Part shown: one piece after another, positions 1 to 11,637 of the stretch
Layout: each line of letters opens with the position of its first letter
Position numbering within the stretch: the stretch's first letter is position 1
DNA from: Aeromicrobium duanguangcaii
Lineage (GTDB): Bacteria > Actinomycetota > Actinomycetes > Propionibacteriales > Nocardioidaceae
Direction: 5' to 3'
Assembly: GCF_024508295.1 (NCBI RefSeq)
Contig: NZ_CP101990.1
Span: 2,728,001 to 2,792,000 of the forward strand
DNA: 64,000 nucleotides
Program-made: the position numbers and the translations under genes
The notes under the pieces: generated by a model
Seen by the model: only the letters and a program-made list of their open reading frames with translations
What the model was told of the DNA's origin: nothing
Database searches by the model: none

Positions 1-556
1 AGATGAGCTGCATCGCCTCGGCCCGGGTCGCCGGGTCGAGCAGCTGGCCACGGACCGCACTGGTGATCGTGCGGGCGCCCGCCTTGGCGACACCGCGCAT
101 CGTCATGCACAGGTGCTCGGCCTCGATGACCACGATGACGCCCTGCGGATCGAGCACCTCGACCATCGCCTCGGCGATCTGCGTCGTCAGGCGCTCCTGC
201 ACCTGGAGCCGGCGCGCGTACACGTCGACGAGGCGGGCCAGCTTCGACAGGCCGGTGACGTGGCCCGTCTCGCCGGGGATGTAGCCGACGTGGGCCACGC
301 CGAAGAACGGCACCATGTGGTGCTCGCACATGCTCCAGACCTCGATGTCGCGGACCAGCACGAGCTCGCGGTGGCCGACCTCGAACACCGCCGAGAGGAC
401 CTCGCGGGCGTCCTGGTCGTAGCCGCCGAGCAGCTCGGCGTAGGACCGCGCAACGCGCGCCGGAGTGTCCTGCAGGCCGTCACGGTCAGGATCCTCACCG
501 ATGGCCGCGAGCAGCTCTCGGACGGCCGCCTCGGCGCGGGGGTGGTCGACGGGCAC
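1..556 (-). CDS. folE: GTP cyclohydrolase I, 3' end beyond window
   Basis: Converts GTP to 7,8-dihydroneopterin triphosphate, the first step of tetrahydrofolate synthesis in the cytoplasm. About 185 codons are visible and the C-terminus is lost at the left edge. The zinc and active-site segment CEHHMVPF and the later [10 protein letters not shown] segment (zinc Cys, catalytic His) are both present, which makes the family assignment firm. The start is a GTG chosen because GAGGAG lies five bases upstream, inside the end of ftsH; ATG starts in this frame would delete conserved N-terminal sequence. It sits 9 bases after ftsH on the same strand, the classic actinobacterial hpt-ftsH-folE order, so it is probably co-transcribed with ftsH. 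The rest of a fol cluster may lie beyond the edge. Confidence 0.93.
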   Translation of the reverse strand, partial: MPVDHPRAEAAVRELLAAIGEDPDRDGLQDTPARVARSYAELLGGYDQDAREVLSAVFEVGHRELVLVRDIEVWSMCEHHMVPFFGVAHVGYIPGETGHVTGLSKLARLVDVYARRLQVQERLTTQIAEAMVEVLDPQGVIVVIEAEHLCMTMRGVAKAGARTITSAVRGQLLDPATRAEAMQLI

Positions 557-565
557 GGGGGCTCC

Positions 566-2584
<2,019 letters not shown>

Positions 2585-2635
2585 GCCGCCTCGTCGTTCA
2601 TGCAGTTCGGATTCCGTCCGGGTGCTCGGTGATTC

Positions 2636-3190
<555 letters not shown>

Positions 3191-3266
3191 AGTGCCAGCG
3201 TGCCACAGCGCACCATTTCCCACGGCAGCCGGTCGCGAATCGCTACCGGCTCCGCCGCTCCGGATG

Positions 3267-3325
3267 TGTAGCGGTATCCACCCGATTCGGGTCTCCGAGG
3301 CCACTTTGAGGTGTGTAGCGCTACA
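3267..3325. repeat. Intergenic inverted-repeat element overlapping the tilS stop
   Basis: The 59-bp element is bounded by TGTAGCGGTA (3267-3276) and the palindrome TGTAGCGCTACA (3314-3325), with CCGATTCGG inside. A further CGCTACC lies just outside at 3241. The tilS stop codon falls in the right boundary. It may be an extragenic repeat or a terminator-like fold between tilS and hpt. No second copy was seen in this window. Confidence 0.5.
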
Positions 3326-4265
3326 GATCTCGGGGGACGAAGTCCACGCGGTCCCTGGTCCTGACCGCCGTGACCCCGCCGGGGAGCTCGATGCGGGTGC
3401 CGCCGCGGGCCTGCAGGAGCCCGTCGAGGGCGAGCGTGTGCGCATGCGACAGCTCGCCCCGGGAGGCGCCGGCGTCGATGGCGAGACGGCGCCAGATGCG
3501 CTGCCGCACCGGGGTGTCGAGGTCGGCGAAGGTCCACAGGTCCTCGATCGCGCCCGACCTCGGCATCGCCGTGATCGCCAGGGCGTCGACCGCATCGGCG
3601 TCCATCCGGACCAGGTCGGCGGTGCGCGCCAGCGCCTCGGCCACTCCCCCACCGAGTACGTCCTCCATGAGCGGCAGCAGCTCGCGGCGCACCCGCACGC
3701 GGCGGTAGGCCGGGTCCTCGTTGTGCGGGTCGTCCCACCAGTCGAGGTCGTGCAGGGCGCAGATCCGCTCGGTGTCGGCCCGGCGCAGGGCCAGAAAGGG
3801 ACGATGCAGGTGCCCGTTGGTCGCCCGCATCCCTTGGATCGCTCGCGGCCCGGAGCCCCGCCCGAGTCCCAGCAGGACCGTCTCGGCCTGGTCGTCCAGC
3901 GTGTGGGCCAGCAGGATCGGCGCATCCCCGGCCTCCTCGTGCAGGACGAGGTAGCGGGCCACCCGGGCGGCGTCCTCGGGGCCGGTGCCCACGTCACGCA
4001 CCTCGACCGCACGAACCGACGCGGGCAGGCCGAGGCCCTCGCACTGCTCCGCCGCGCGGGCGGCCACCTCGGCCGAGCCGGCCTGCAGGCCGTGATCGAC
4101 CACGACGGCACGCGCCTCGAACCCTCGCCGCTGCACGAAGAACGAGACGGCCGCCGCCAGGGCGAGCGAATCGGCTCCACCGGACACCGCGACGACGGCG
4201 CCCGGGGCCAGGCACGGCTCGACCAGGTTCCGGGCCCGCGCGACCAGCGGGTCGAGCCGGGCCAT
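3321..4265 (-). CDS. tilS: tRNA(Ile)-lysidine synthetase
   Basis: Forms lysidine at the wobble position of tRNA-Ile(CAU), switching it to read AUA. The 314-residue product starts MARLDPLVARARN and carries the PP-loop ATPase signature VAVSGGADSLALA (SGGADS at 28-33), followed by a conserved VVVDHGLQAGS segment. It lacks the long C-terminal domains of the E. coli enzyme; the short form is usual in Actinobacteria. Its ATG shares one base with the stop of the upstream metalloprotease gene (TGATG), so translation is probably coupled. Ends in TAG inside a repeat element. Confidence 0.94.
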   Translation of the reverse strand: MARLDPLVARARNLVEPCLAPGAVVAVSGGADSLALAAAVSFFVQRRGFEARAVVVDHGLQAGSAEVAARAAEQCEGLGLPASVRAVEVRDVGTGPEDAARVARYLVLHEEAGDAPILLAHTLDDQAETVLLGLGRGSGPRAIQGMRATNGHLHRPFLALRRADTERICALHDLDWWDDPHNEDPAYRRVRVRRELLPLMEDVLGGGVAEALARTADLVRMDADAVDALAITAMPRSGAIEDLWTFADLDTPVRQRIWRRLAIDAGASRGELSHAHTLALDGLLQARGGTRIELPGGVTAVRTRDRVDFVPRDL

Positions 4266-5305
4266 CAGCCGTGGACGCGGGCGACCCACGACTTCGGATC
4301 GATGATCTCGGCGCGGCTCGGCAGGTGCGCCGGGTCGGCCCAGACGGCGTCGAAGCCGTCCTTGCCGACCTGGTCCATGACCCGGCGCACGAACGTGGCG
4401 CCGTCGCTGTACTGGCGCATCTTGGCCTCGTAGCCGAGCAGCCGGCGCACAACCTTCTGCAGCGCGGAGCCGGAGCCACGGCGCTTCGTGAACTTGCGAC
4501 GGATCTCGGCGACGCTGGGGACGACCTCGGGGCCGATGTCGTCCATCACGACGTCGGCGTGCCCCTCGAGCAGCGACATGAGGCCGGTGAGTCCGTCGAC
4601 CACGGCCCGCTGCTGCTCGTTCTGGAACAGGTCGGACAGGGACTTGTCGGACTCGCCCCGGACGATGCGCACCAGCTCGGGCAACGCCTCGGAGACCATG
4701 TCGGTCACGGCGCCGCCGCCCACGTCGGTGGCGTCCATCAGCTGCTCGACCTTGCTCATCATGTGGTCGCGCATCCACGGCACGGCGGTGAACTGCGCGC
4801 GGTGGGTCTCCTCGTGCAGGCACACCCAGCGGCGGAAGTCCGACGGGTCGACGTCCAGCTCGCGCTCGACGTGGACGATGTTCGGCGCCACCAGCAACAG
4901 GCGGCCGGGGCCGTGTTCACCCTCGGCGAACGGATCGAACTGGCCCAGCACCTTGCCGCCCAGGAACGCCACGATCGCGCCCAGCTCGACGCCGGTGACG
5001 CGACCTCCGACGGCGCGGGGCAGACCCGTCGGCAGCGTGCCGGCCTCGGCCAGCTTCTCGTCCAGGGGCGACATCAGCAGGCGGAAAGTCGCCAGGTTCG
5101 CCTCGGCCCAGCGCGGCCGGTCGACCACGAGCACCGGCGTCGGGTAGGTGGGCACGAGGCCCGTGAACTCGCGCACGGGTCCCTCGGCGACGAGCGAGGC
5201 CTCGCGCAGCTCGGCGACGACCTCACCGACCTCGGCCTGGCTGAGCTCCGGCCCCGGACGCATCAGGCGCCGGGAGGTGGACTGCGCGACGTTCCAGTCG
5301 ATCAT
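4265..5305 (-). CDS. HEXXH zinc metalloprotease family protein (F420-associated, DUF2342-like)
   Basis: The 346-residue protein belongs to the actinobacterial family often named zinc-dependent metalloprotease or F420 biosynthesis-associated protein. The zinc motif is CLHEETHRAQF, with HEETH at 164-168. No signal peptide is visible, so it is probably cytoplasmic. The substrate is unknown, and the F420 link comes from phylogenetic co-occurrence, not from this sequence. The ATG at 5305 is preferred over a TTG three codons upstream because a TAGGTT hexamer lies 7 nt before it, consistent with a leaderless mRNA. Stop overlaps the tilS start by one base. Confidence 0.85.
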   Translation of the reverse strand: MIDWNVAQSTSRRLMRPGPELSQAEVGEVVAELREASLVAEGPVREFTGLVPTYPTPVLVVDRPRWAEANLATFRLLMSPLDEKLAEAGTLPTGLPRAVGGRVTGVELGAIVAFLGGKVLGQFDPFAEGEHGPGRLLLVAPNIVHVERELDVDPSDFRRWVCLHEETHRAQFTAVPWMRDHMMSKVEQLMDATDVGGGAVTDMVSEALPELVRIVRGESDKSLSDLFQNEQQRAVVDGLTGLMSLLEGHADVVMDDIGPEVVPSVAEIRRKFTKRRGSGSALQKVVRRLLGYEAKMRQYSDGATFVRRVMDQVGKDGFDAVWADPAHLPSRAEIIDPKSWVARVHG

Positions 5306-5312
5306 GGCGCCC

Positions 5313-5318
5313 AACCTA
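5313..5318 (-). promoter_or_regulatory. Putative leaderless -10 box (TAGGTT)
   Basis: TAGGTT on the minus strand, 7 nt before the ATG at 5305 of the metalloprotease gene. Confidence 0.5.
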
Positions 5319-5353
5319 CGGCCTGGCCCCTCGTCCGTCGCGGGACGATGCGC

Positions 5354-7882
5354 TCAGCGCGGGCCGACGTCGATGACCCGGACGACCGGCTCGCCGGCCT
5401 CGTCCGACGCGTCGAGGTCGACCTCGGCGGCGATGCCCCAGTCACGGTCGCCCTCGGGGTCGTCGAAGACCTGCCGGACCCGCCACAGCCGGCTGGTCTC
5501 GTCCTCGACCATGAACAGCTGCGGGCCGCGCGCGGCCGGACCGGTGCCGAGCTCGTCGTACTCCTCGCGGTAGAGGGCGATCGCCTCCCGCCAGGACTCG
5601 GCGTTCCAACCGGCCTCGGCATCGAGCTCGCCGAGCGCGGTCCAGCGGCCGAACGCGGCCAGCTCGACGCGCCGGAACATCGCGTTGCGCACCAGCACGC
5701 GGAACGCCCGGGCGTTGGCCGTGAGCGGGCGGGGCGTGTCGGCCCCGGTCGCCTGGGCCCGGACCTCGGTGGGGTCCTGGCCGGGAGCGATGAGCTCCTC
5801 CCACTCGTCGAGCAGGCTGGAGTCGACCTGGCGCACCAGCTCGCCGAGCCACTCGGTCAGGTCGGTCAGCTCGTCGTTGCGCACCGCCTGCGGCACCGTG
5901 CGGACGAGGGTCTTGTAGACGTCCGAGAGGTAGCGCAGGACGAGGCCCTCGGTGCGCGCCAACTGGTAGTCCGAGATGACCTCGGAGAACGTCATGGCCC
6001 GCTCCCACATCTCGCGCACGACCGACTTCGGCTTGAGCTCGTAGTCGGCGATCCACGGCTGGCCCTGGCGGTACATCTCGTAGGCCGCGGTCAGCAGCTC
6101 CTCGAGCGGCTTGGGGTGCTCGACGTCCTCGAGCAGCTCCATGCGCTCGTCGTACTCGATGCCGTCCATCTTCATCTCGGCGACAGCCTCGCCCCGCGCC
6201 CGGAAGCGCTGGGCGTTGATGATCGGGCGCGGATCGTCGAGCGTCGACTCGACCACGGAGACCACGTCCAGGGCGTAGGTGGGCGACTCGCGGTCGAGCA
6301 GGTCGAACGCGGCGACCGCGAAGGGCGACAGCGGCTGGTTCAGCGCGAAGTTCGCCTGCAGGTCGACGGTGAGGCGCAGCGTGCGGCCCTGCTCGTCGGG
6401 CGGGTCGAGCTGCTCGACGACCTCGCCGGCGACGAGCGCCTCGATGATGTTGTCGACCTGCTCGAGCAGCCGGTCCTGCGACTCGGGCGTCTCGCCGCTC
6501 TCGCGGATGAGGTGCTCCAGGGCGGCGCGGGCGTCGCCGGGGCGGGTGATGACGTCTAGCACCATCGCGTGGCTGACCCGCATCCGCGAGACGAGCGGCT
6601 CGGGCGTGCCGTTCACGAGGCGCTCGAACGTGCCGTGACCCCACGACACGAAGCCCTCCGGCGGTTTCTTGCGCTGGATCCGCTTGAGCTTCTTCGGGTC
6701 GTCGCCGGCCTTGCGCACGAGGCGGGCGTTCTCGACCTCGTGGTCGGGCGCCTCGACCACGACGTGGCCCACCGTGTCGTAGCCGGCGCGACCCGCGCGG
6801 CCGGCGATCTGCTGGAACTCGCGCACCTGCAGGTGCCGCTGGCGCGTGCCGTCGTACTTGGACAGGCCGCTGAACAGCACCGTGCGGATCGGGACGTTGA
6901 TGCCGACGCCGAGGGTGTCGGTGCCGCACACGACCTTGAGCAGGCCCTGCTGGGTGAGCGTCTCGACCAGGCGCCGGTAGCGCGGCAGCATGCCGGCGTG
7001 GTGCACGCCGATGCCCATCCGGATCAGCCGCGAGAGGGTCTTGCCGAACGCCGACGTGAACCGGAAGTCGCCCAGCGCCTCGGCGATGGCGTCGCGCTCG
7101 GCTCGCGTGGCCACCTTGGCGCTGGTCAGCGCCTGGGCGCGCTCCAGCGCGGCGGCCTGCGAGAAGTGCACGACGTAGACCGGGGTCTGGTGGGTCTCGA
7201 CGAGTTGCTCGAGCGTCTCGTGGATCGGGGTCGTGACGTACTCGCTGACCAGCGGCACCGGCCGCTCGACGGACGTGACGGCGACGGTCTCGCGTCCGGT
7301 TCGGCGGGCCAGGTCGGCCTCGAGCTTCGTCGTGTCGCCGAGCGTGGCCGACATGAGCAGGAACTGGGCGCGGGGCAGCTCGATCAGCGGCACCTGCCAG
7401 GCCCAGCCACGGTCGGGATCGGCGTAGTAGTGGAACTCGTCCATGACGACCGTCGCGATGTCGGCCGCCGCGCCCTCGCGCAGCGCCATGTTCGCCAGGA
7501 TCTCGGCCGTCGCGGCGATGATCGGAGCGTCGGCGTTGACCGCCGCGTCACCGGTGACCATGCCGACGTTCTCGGCGCCGAAGATCTCGCACAGGTCGAA
7601 GAACTTCTCACTGACGAGGGCCTTGATCGGCGCGGTGTAGACGCTGCAGCCGCCGCGCGCGAGGGTGGCGCCCATCGCGGCGGTGGCGACCAGGCTCTTG
7701 CCCGAGCCGGTCGGGGTCGCGAGGACCACGTTGGAGCCGGAGACGCACTCGAGAATCGCCTCGTCCTGGGCGGGGTACAGAGTCAGACCGCGGTCCTCGA
7801 CCCAGCCCATGATCGCCTCGTGGATGACGTCGACGTCCTCGGTCGGCTCCGGCGGAAGCAGGTCGACCAGTCGTGATGCCAC
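5354..7882 (-). CDS. DEAD/DEAH-box RNA helicase with C-terminal DUF3516-type region
   Basis: The 842-residue superfamily 2 helicase has ATPTGSGKS at 55-63 (motif I), MDEFHYY at 147-153 (motif II) and MSAT at 177-180 (motif III). The C-terminal helicase segment ends in the QIAGRAGRAGYD motif. The remaining 400 residues match the pattern of actinobacterial helicases annotated with DUF3516 and related to Ski2/Mtr4-like enzymes. It probably remodels RNA in the cytoplasm; no direct substrate is known. The GTG start at 7882 is supported by TAGGCT six bases upstream (leaderless). It interrupts the usual dacB to tilS synteny. Confidence 0.9.
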   Translation of the reverse strand: MASRLVDLLPPEPTEDVDVIHEAIMGWVEDRGLTLYPAQDEAILECVSGSNVVLATPTGSGKSLVATAAMGATLARGGCSVYTAPIKALVSEKFFDLCEIFGAENVGMVTGDAAVNADAPIIAATAEILANMALREGAAADIATVVMDEFHYYADPDRGWAWQVPLIELPRAQFLLMSATLGDTTKLEADLARRTGRETVAVTSVERPVPLVSEYVTTPIHETLEQLVETHQTPVYVVHFSQAAALERAQALTSAKVATRAERDAIAEALGDFRFTSAFGKTLSRLIRMGIGVHHAGMLPRYRRLVETLTQQGLLKVVCGTDTLGVGINVPIRTVLFSGLSKYDGTRQRHLQVREFQQIAGRAGRAGYDTVGHVVVEAPDHEVENARLVRKAGDDPKKLKRIQRKKPPEGFVSWGHGTFERLVNGTPEPLVSRMRVSHAMVLDVITRPGDARAALEHLIRESGETPESQDRLLEQVDNIIEALVAGEVVEQLDPPDEQGRTLRLTVDLQANFALNQPLSPFAVAAFDLLDRESPTYALDVVSVVESTLDDPRPIINAQRFRARGEAVAEMKMDGIEYDERMELLEDVEHPKPLEELLTAAYEMYRQGQPWIADYELKPKSVVREMWERAMTFSEVISDYQLARTEGLVLRYLSDVYKTLVRTVPQAVRNDELTDLTEWLGELVRQVDSSLLDEWEELIAPGQDPTEVRAQATGADTPRPLTANARAFRVLVRNAMFRRVELAAFGRWTALGELDAEAGWNAESWREAIALYREEYDELGTGPAARGPQLFMVEDETSRLWRVRQVFDDPEGDRDWGIAAEVDLDASDEAGEPVVRVIDVGPR

Positions 7883-7888
7883 CCGTGC

Positions 7889-7894
7889 AGCCTA
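7889..7894 (-). promoter_or_regulatory. Putative leaderless -10 box (TAGGCT)
   Basis: TAGGCT on the minus strand, 6 nt before the helicase GTG at 7882. Confidence 0.55.
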
Positions 7895-7931
7895 GGCGTC
7901 GCGCCCACGGAGCCCTGCGGCGACGGCCGTT

Positions 7932-9314
7932 CTAGGCCCCGCAGGCGCAGTCGGCCATCGCGGCCACGACCCGGTCGAGGGCCGCCTGCGTGACGAACGG
8001 GTTGACGTCCTTCGTGTCGTCGGACATCAGCGCGAACGCGACCGGCCGGCCGCCCGAGAGTGTCACCACGCCCGACAGCGCGTGGACACCCGTGAGGGTG
8101 CCCGTCTTGGCCCGGACCAGACCGCGCGCCTGCCCCGACCGGACGTACCGGTCCTCGAGCGTGCCGCTGAACCCGCCGACCGGCAGGCCGCTGAGGATCG
8201 ATCCGAGCCGTGGCCTCGAGGAGACCTCGGCCATCGTCTCGGCGAGCGTCCGCGCGGAGATCCGGTTCTTGCGCGACAGCCCGCTGCCGTCGTTGATCAC
8301 GAGCCCGGCGGTGTCCACGCCCGCCTCGGACAGGACCTGCGAGACGACCTTGGCGCCACCGGCGAACGAGCCCGGCTGGCCCGCCTTGATCGCGGCCTGC
8401 CGCAGCAGCACCTCGGCGACCTCGTTGTCGGAGTCGGCGAGGAACTGCTCGACGATCCGCGACAGCGGCGCACTGCGCACCGTGGCGATCGTCGCGCCCG
8501 AGGCCCTCGTCTCGGTCGGCTCGCCGGTGACCTCGACGCCGCGCGCCCGCAACAACTCGGCGAATCGGCGGGCCGCGTCGGCGGCCGGATCGGTCGAGCG
8601 GCCCGCGCCCACGCGGCCACGGTCGATCCACAGCGGGCTGACCGGCGCGACGACGCTGCCGACATAGCCGTCCTCCCACGCGGGGCTGACCTCCGGACCC
8701 TCGAACAGGGAGACGTCGTAGCCCAGCGTGACCGGGCCGCGCCCGACCTTCTTCGCCGTGGCCCCGGCCAGGGTCGCCAGGTCGGCCCGCTCGACCGAGG
8801 AGCCCTTCGACTTCGCGTCCGTCAGATACGGATCGCCGCCGCCCACGAGGACGAGACGCCCGCCGTCGCGCACGACCGAGGTCGTGAACCGGGCGTCCGG
8901 TCCCCAGGCGTCCAGGACCGCGACCGCGGTCAGCAGCTTCGTCGTCGAGGCCGGGATCTGCGCCCCGTCGCCCTCGTCGACGAGGACCTTGCCGTCGCGG
9001 GCATCGACCGCCACGAGACTCGTCCGGCCGCCGAGCGCCTCGGACCGCAACGGGCCGGCAACAGCCGCGGCCAACTCGCGTCCGTCGATCGGACCCGAAC
9101 CGACCGCAGCCGCCTCGTCGGGATCGGGCGACTGCGTGGCCAGACCCTCCGGCGGCGTCACGTATTGCGGGCCACACGGGCCGTCGCACAAGATGGGGTT
9201 CAGGTCACCTCGCACATAGAGCGCCGCGATCGACGCGAGGGTGACCAGCACGAGCAACGGCAGCACCCATGCGGCAGGCGTTCTTCGCCCCCTGCGGGCG
9301 CCACGGGCTGTCAC
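7932..9314 (-). CDS. dacB: D-alanyl-D-alanine carboxypeptidase/endopeptidase (PBP4 type, S13)
   Basis: Low-molecular-weight penicillin-binding protein that trims peptidoglycan peptide stems outside the membrane. The 460-residue product has an N-terminal TM anchor or signal at about 15-36. The three serine-peptidase motifs are STTK (123-126), SDN (295-297) and KTG (403-405), with the S13 marker [12 protein letters not shown] near 340-351. The GTG at 9314 is supported by TAGTCT seven bases upstream. The gene diverges from ppa, with only 47 bp between the starts, an arrangement conserved in Actinobacteria. Confidence 0.93.
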   Translation of the reverse strand: MTARGARRGRRTPAAWVLPLLVLVTLASIAALYVRGDLNPILCDGPCGPQYVTPPEGLATQSPDPDEAAAVGSGPIDGRELAAAVAGPLRSEALGGRTSLVAVDARDGKVLVDEGDGAQIPASTTKLLTAVAVLDAWGPDARFTTSVVRDGGRLVLVGGGDPYLTDAKSKGSSVERADLATLAGATAKKVGRGPVTLGYDVSLFEGPEVSPAWEDGYVGSVVAPVSPLWIDRGRVGAGRSTDPAADAARRFAELLRARGVEVTGEPTETRASGATIATVRSAPLSRIVEQFLADSDNEVAEVLLRQAAIKAGQPGSFAGGAKVVSQVLSEAGVDTAGLVINDGSGLSRKNRISARTLAETMAEVSSRPRLGSILSGLPVGGFSGTLEDRYVRSGQARGLVRAKTGTLTGVHALSGVVTLSGGRPVAFALMSDDTKDVNPFVTQAALDRVVAAMADCACGA

Positions 9315-9321
9315 GTGCGTC

Positions 9322-9327
9322 AGACTA
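9322..9327 (-). promoter_or_regulatory. Putative leaderless -10 box (TAGTCT)
   Basis: TAGTCT on the minus strand, 7 nt before the dacB GTG at 9314. Confidence 0.5.
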
Positions 9328-9361
9328 TGTGACAGCCATTCCCAGCCAAGCCGGAGGAACC

Positions 9362-9856
9362 GTGTTTTTCGACGTCACCGTGGAGATCCCCAAGGGCGAG
9401 CGCAACAAGTACGAGCTCGACCACAAGACGCACCGCATCCGACTCGACCGCACGCTGTTCACGTCGATGCAGTACCCGGCCGACTACGGCTTCATCGACA
9501 ACACCCTCGGCAACGACGGTGACCCGCTCGACGCGCTCGTCATCCTGCCGTTCCCGACGTTCCCCGGCTGCGTCATCGAGTGCCGCGCGATCGGCATGTT
9601 CAAGATGACCGACGAGGCCGGCGGCGACGACAAGATCCTCTGCGTCCCCGCGGGCGACCCGCGCCACGAGCACCTGCAGGACGTCGGCGACGTGTCCGAC
9701 TTCGATCTCGGTGAGATCCAGCACTTCTTCGAGACCTACAAGGACCTCGAGCCCGGCAAGTCCGTCGAGGAAGGCTCCGAGTGGGTCGGCCGCGAAGAGG
9801 CCGAGGCCGAGATCCACGCCAGCTTCAAGCGCTTCGAGGACAACGGCGGCTACTGA
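9362..9856 (+). CDS. ppa: Inorganic pyrophosphatase (family I)
   Basis: Soluble Mg-dependent enzyme that hydrolyses PPi to phosphate, pulling biosynthetic reactions forward. The 164-residue product shows the family signature region [22 protein letters not shown] and the earlier [11 protein letters not shown] segment. The GTG start at 9362 is set by GGAGG at 9353-9357; an in-frame ATG about 90 bp upstream lies within the divergent dacB gene and would add non-homologous sequence. Transcription ends at the long hairpin 26 bp downstream. Confidence 0.96.
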   Translation: MFFDVTVEIPKGERNKYELDHKTHRIRLDRTLFTSMQYPADYGFIDNTLGNDGDPLDALVILPFPTFPGCVIECRAIGMFKMTDEAGGDDKILCVPAGDPRHEHLQDVGDVSDFDLGEIQHFFETYKDLEPGKSVEEGSEWVGREEAEAEIHASFKRFEDNGGY

Positions 9857-9881
9857 GCCGCACCCGCTCCCACGCCAGATT

Positions 9882-9930
9882 TGCTCCGGGTTCTACCTTT
9901 CAGAGGTCTTGAAAGGTAGAACCCGGAGCA
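9882..9930. terminator. Perfect 21-bp hairpin between ppa and a tetR-type gene
   Basis: Left arm 9882-9902 (TGCTCCGGGTTC then TACCTTTCA) is exactly complementary to right arm 9910-9930 around a 7-nt loop (GAGGTCT). It lies between convergent genes, so a bidirectional terminator is likely. There is no U-run on either side and the stem is longer than a typical terminator. Confidence 0.75.
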
Positions 9931-9953
9931 CATCTCGGGACGCGGGGCTGGGG

Positions 9954-10571
9954 TCAGGCGTCCCCGCGCACCTCGCGCCGGGGACGGACCAGTCCGGCCA
10001 GCACCACTCCGAACACGTCCGGGTCGATCTTCGGGTCGAGCGCACGCAGGCCGCCCAGGCCGGCGCCCAGCGCCAGCAGGGCCGTCGCGACGTGCTCGAC
10101 GGGGATCGTCGTCTCGAGGTCGGCCTCCTCGATCGTGGCCGAGATCAGCTGACCGATCAGCCGGCGGATCTCGCGGTGGCGCTTGACCAGCTCGGACGCG
10201 ACCCACGGGTTGTTCCGAGCGACTGCGGCGAACTCGACCTCGAGGGCCGTCCACTGCGGCTCGCCCAGGCCCGTTCGTGACCACTCGACGAAGCTCTTGA
10301 GGCGCGACTCGAGCGACGTGTCCTCGGCGAAGACCGCCTGGACGAGGCGGATCTTCTCGGCATGGATCGTGTCGAGCACTGCCATGCAGAGCTCTTCCTT
10401 GCCGGCGAAGTTGGAGTAGACGGCGCCCTTGGAGAAGCCCGCCTCGACGGCGACCTTGTCCAGCGAGGTTCCGGCATAGCCGACGGCGAGGAACATCTGC
10501 GCCGCGACCTCGATCAGGCGTTCGCGCGTCTGGCGCTGACGCTCCGCCCGGCTCACCTTCGTTTCCGGCAC
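9954..10571 (-). CDS. TetR/AcrR family transcriptional regulator
   Basis: The 205-residue protein has an N-terminal TetR helix-turn-helix at about 15-60 (RLIEVAAQMF, then GYAGTSLDKVAVEAGFSKGA and VYSNFAGKEEL). The C-terminal ligand-binding region is not characteristic of any known effector class. The GTG at 10571 is chosen for the AGGAGGA eight bases upstream; an ATG further upstream would overlap the divergent promoter. It faces the SCO6745-family gene, and the palindrome at 10592-10604 lies between them, so autorepression and control of the neighbour are plausible. Confidence 0.88.
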   Translation of the reverse strand: MPETKVSRAERQRQTRERLIEVAAQMFLAVGYAGTSLDKVAVEAGFSKGAVYSNFAGKEELCMAVLDTIHAEKIRLVQAVFAEDTSLESRLKSFVEWSRTGLGEPQWTALEVEFAAVARNNPWVASELVKRHREIRRLIGQLISATIEEADLETTIPVEHVATALLALGAGLGGLRALDPKIDPDVFGVVLAGLVRPRREVRGDA

Positions 10572-10591
10572 GATCGACTCCTCCTTCTCGC

Positions 10592-10604
10592 ATACCGATG
10601 GTAT
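10592..10604. promoter_or_regulatory. Palindromic operator, probable TetR site
   Basis: ATACC-GAT-GGTAT is a perfect 5-3-5 inverted repeat 21 bp upstream of the tetR-type GTG and in the promoter region of the divergent gene. The spacing and sequence style resemble TetR-family operators. Confidence 0.6.
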
Positions 10605-10651
10605 CTGAGTCCGGGGGACAGTCTCCACCCTTCCGGGATTTATTGCCCGGT

Positions 10652-10657
10652 TAGGGT
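10652..10657 (+). promoter_or_regulatory. Putative leaderless -10 box (TAGGGT)
   Basis: TAGGGT, 6 nt before the ATG at 10664. Confidence 0.5.
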
Positions 10658-10663
10658 CGGGCC

Positions 10664-11491
10664 ATGACTTCACGGGCGATGTGGAACGCGATCGAGACCT
10701 TGCACGCAGGCGTCTACTTCGCGCCCGACTCCAAGGCCCGGTACGAGGCGGCCGGGCTCAAGGGCTACTGGATGGGCTACTTCGCCAGCCGCTCGGCGGC
10801 GCTGGGGCGGCCGGGACCGGCGCTGGTGCTGGCCACCTTCCACAGCTTCGCGCCCCGGATGGTCGCCCGGGCCGTGCCGGACGCCTGGCACCTCTCCGAC
10901 CCCGAGAGCGTGCTGGAGGCGCGGTACTCGCTCGCCCGCGACCTGCTCGCGCCGGTGGCCGACGCCGCGACGTCGCTGGCGCCGCGGGTGCGCCCGGTGC
11001 TGGACGGCGTCGACTGGGCCGGCAAGCCGCTGGCCGCCGCCCACGCCGACCTGCCTCGCTCGGAGGACCCGCTCATCGACTTCTGGCAGTCCGTCACCGC
11101 CTTGCGTGAGTACCGCGGCGACTGCCACGTGGCCGTCCTCACCGCCGCGGGGCTCGGTGGCGCCGCCGCGAACGTACTGGCCGCGGCGACCGGGTGGGGC
11201 TGGTTCGCCGACCAGCGCACGATGCGCGGCTGGACCGAGGACGAATGGGCGGCCGCCATCTCCGACCTCGCGACGCGCGGCTGGCTGAGCGCCGACGGCA
11301 CGGCCACCGAGACGGGCCGGGCGGCGCGCAACCAGCTGGAAGACGCGACCGATCGCGTCGTGGCCGCCGGGCTCGACCGCGAGGCGACCTCGCGACTGGT
11401 GACCCTCGAGGCCGATCTCGTGGCCATGGCCGACGCCTGGGCCGAGGCACACCCGGCGCTCGCGCCGAGCCGCGCCTCCCACGGCCACTGA
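10664..11491 (+). CDS. SCO6745-family protein of unknown function
   Basis: The 275-residue protein resembles the actinobacterial SCO6745 family, whose function is not established. Landmarks are the N-terminal MWNAIETLHAGVYFAPD segment, a central helical region rich in Ala, and a C-terminal winged-helix-like part near 190-240 (EWAAAISDLATRGWLSADGT). There is no signal peptide or TM helix. The ATG at 10664 has no ribosome binding site but has TAGGGT six bases upstream, so the mRNA is probably leaderless. Divergent to the TetR gene, whose operator may control it. Confidence 0.75.
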   Translation: MTSRAMWNAIETLHAGVYFAPDSKARYEAAGLKGYWMGYFASRSAALGRPGPALVLATFHSFAPRMVARAVPDAWHLSDPESVLEARYSLARDLLAPVADAATSLAPRVRPVLDGVDWAGKPLAAAHADLPRSEDPLIDFWQSVTALREYRGDCHVAVLTAAGLGGAAANVLAAATGWGWFADQRTMRGWTEDEWAAAISDLATRGWLSADGTATETGRAARNQLEDATDRVVAAGLDREATSRLVTLEADLVAMADAWAEAHPALAPSRASHGH

Positions 11492-11625
11492 GGTCGCGGG
11501 GCGACGCACGTCTCGTCCGCCCCGAAGGACGCCCGATCGGCCAGGCCCGTTCACCCCGCTCACCAGGGTCGGACAGTGGCCGTCCCGGGGGTCGACCCAG
11601 CGCCAGGGCCCCTGCCGCATCGCGG

Positions 11626-11631
11626 GACAAT
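11626..11631 (+). promoter_or_regulatory. Putative leaderless -10 box (GACAAT)
   Basis: GACAAT, 6 nt before the cobT ATG at 11638. No cobalamin riboswitch is visible in the 146-bp gap upstream. Confidence 0.45.
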
Positions 11632-11637
11632 GACCGA

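Noticed and set aside
9269-9361. Upstream ATG for ppa
   Set aside because: It lies inside dacB on the other strand and adds unrelated residues; GGAGG sets the GTG at 9362.
11492-11637. A riboswitch before cobT
   Set aside because: None of the cobalamin aptamer core sequences is present; only a -10-like GACAAT next to the start.
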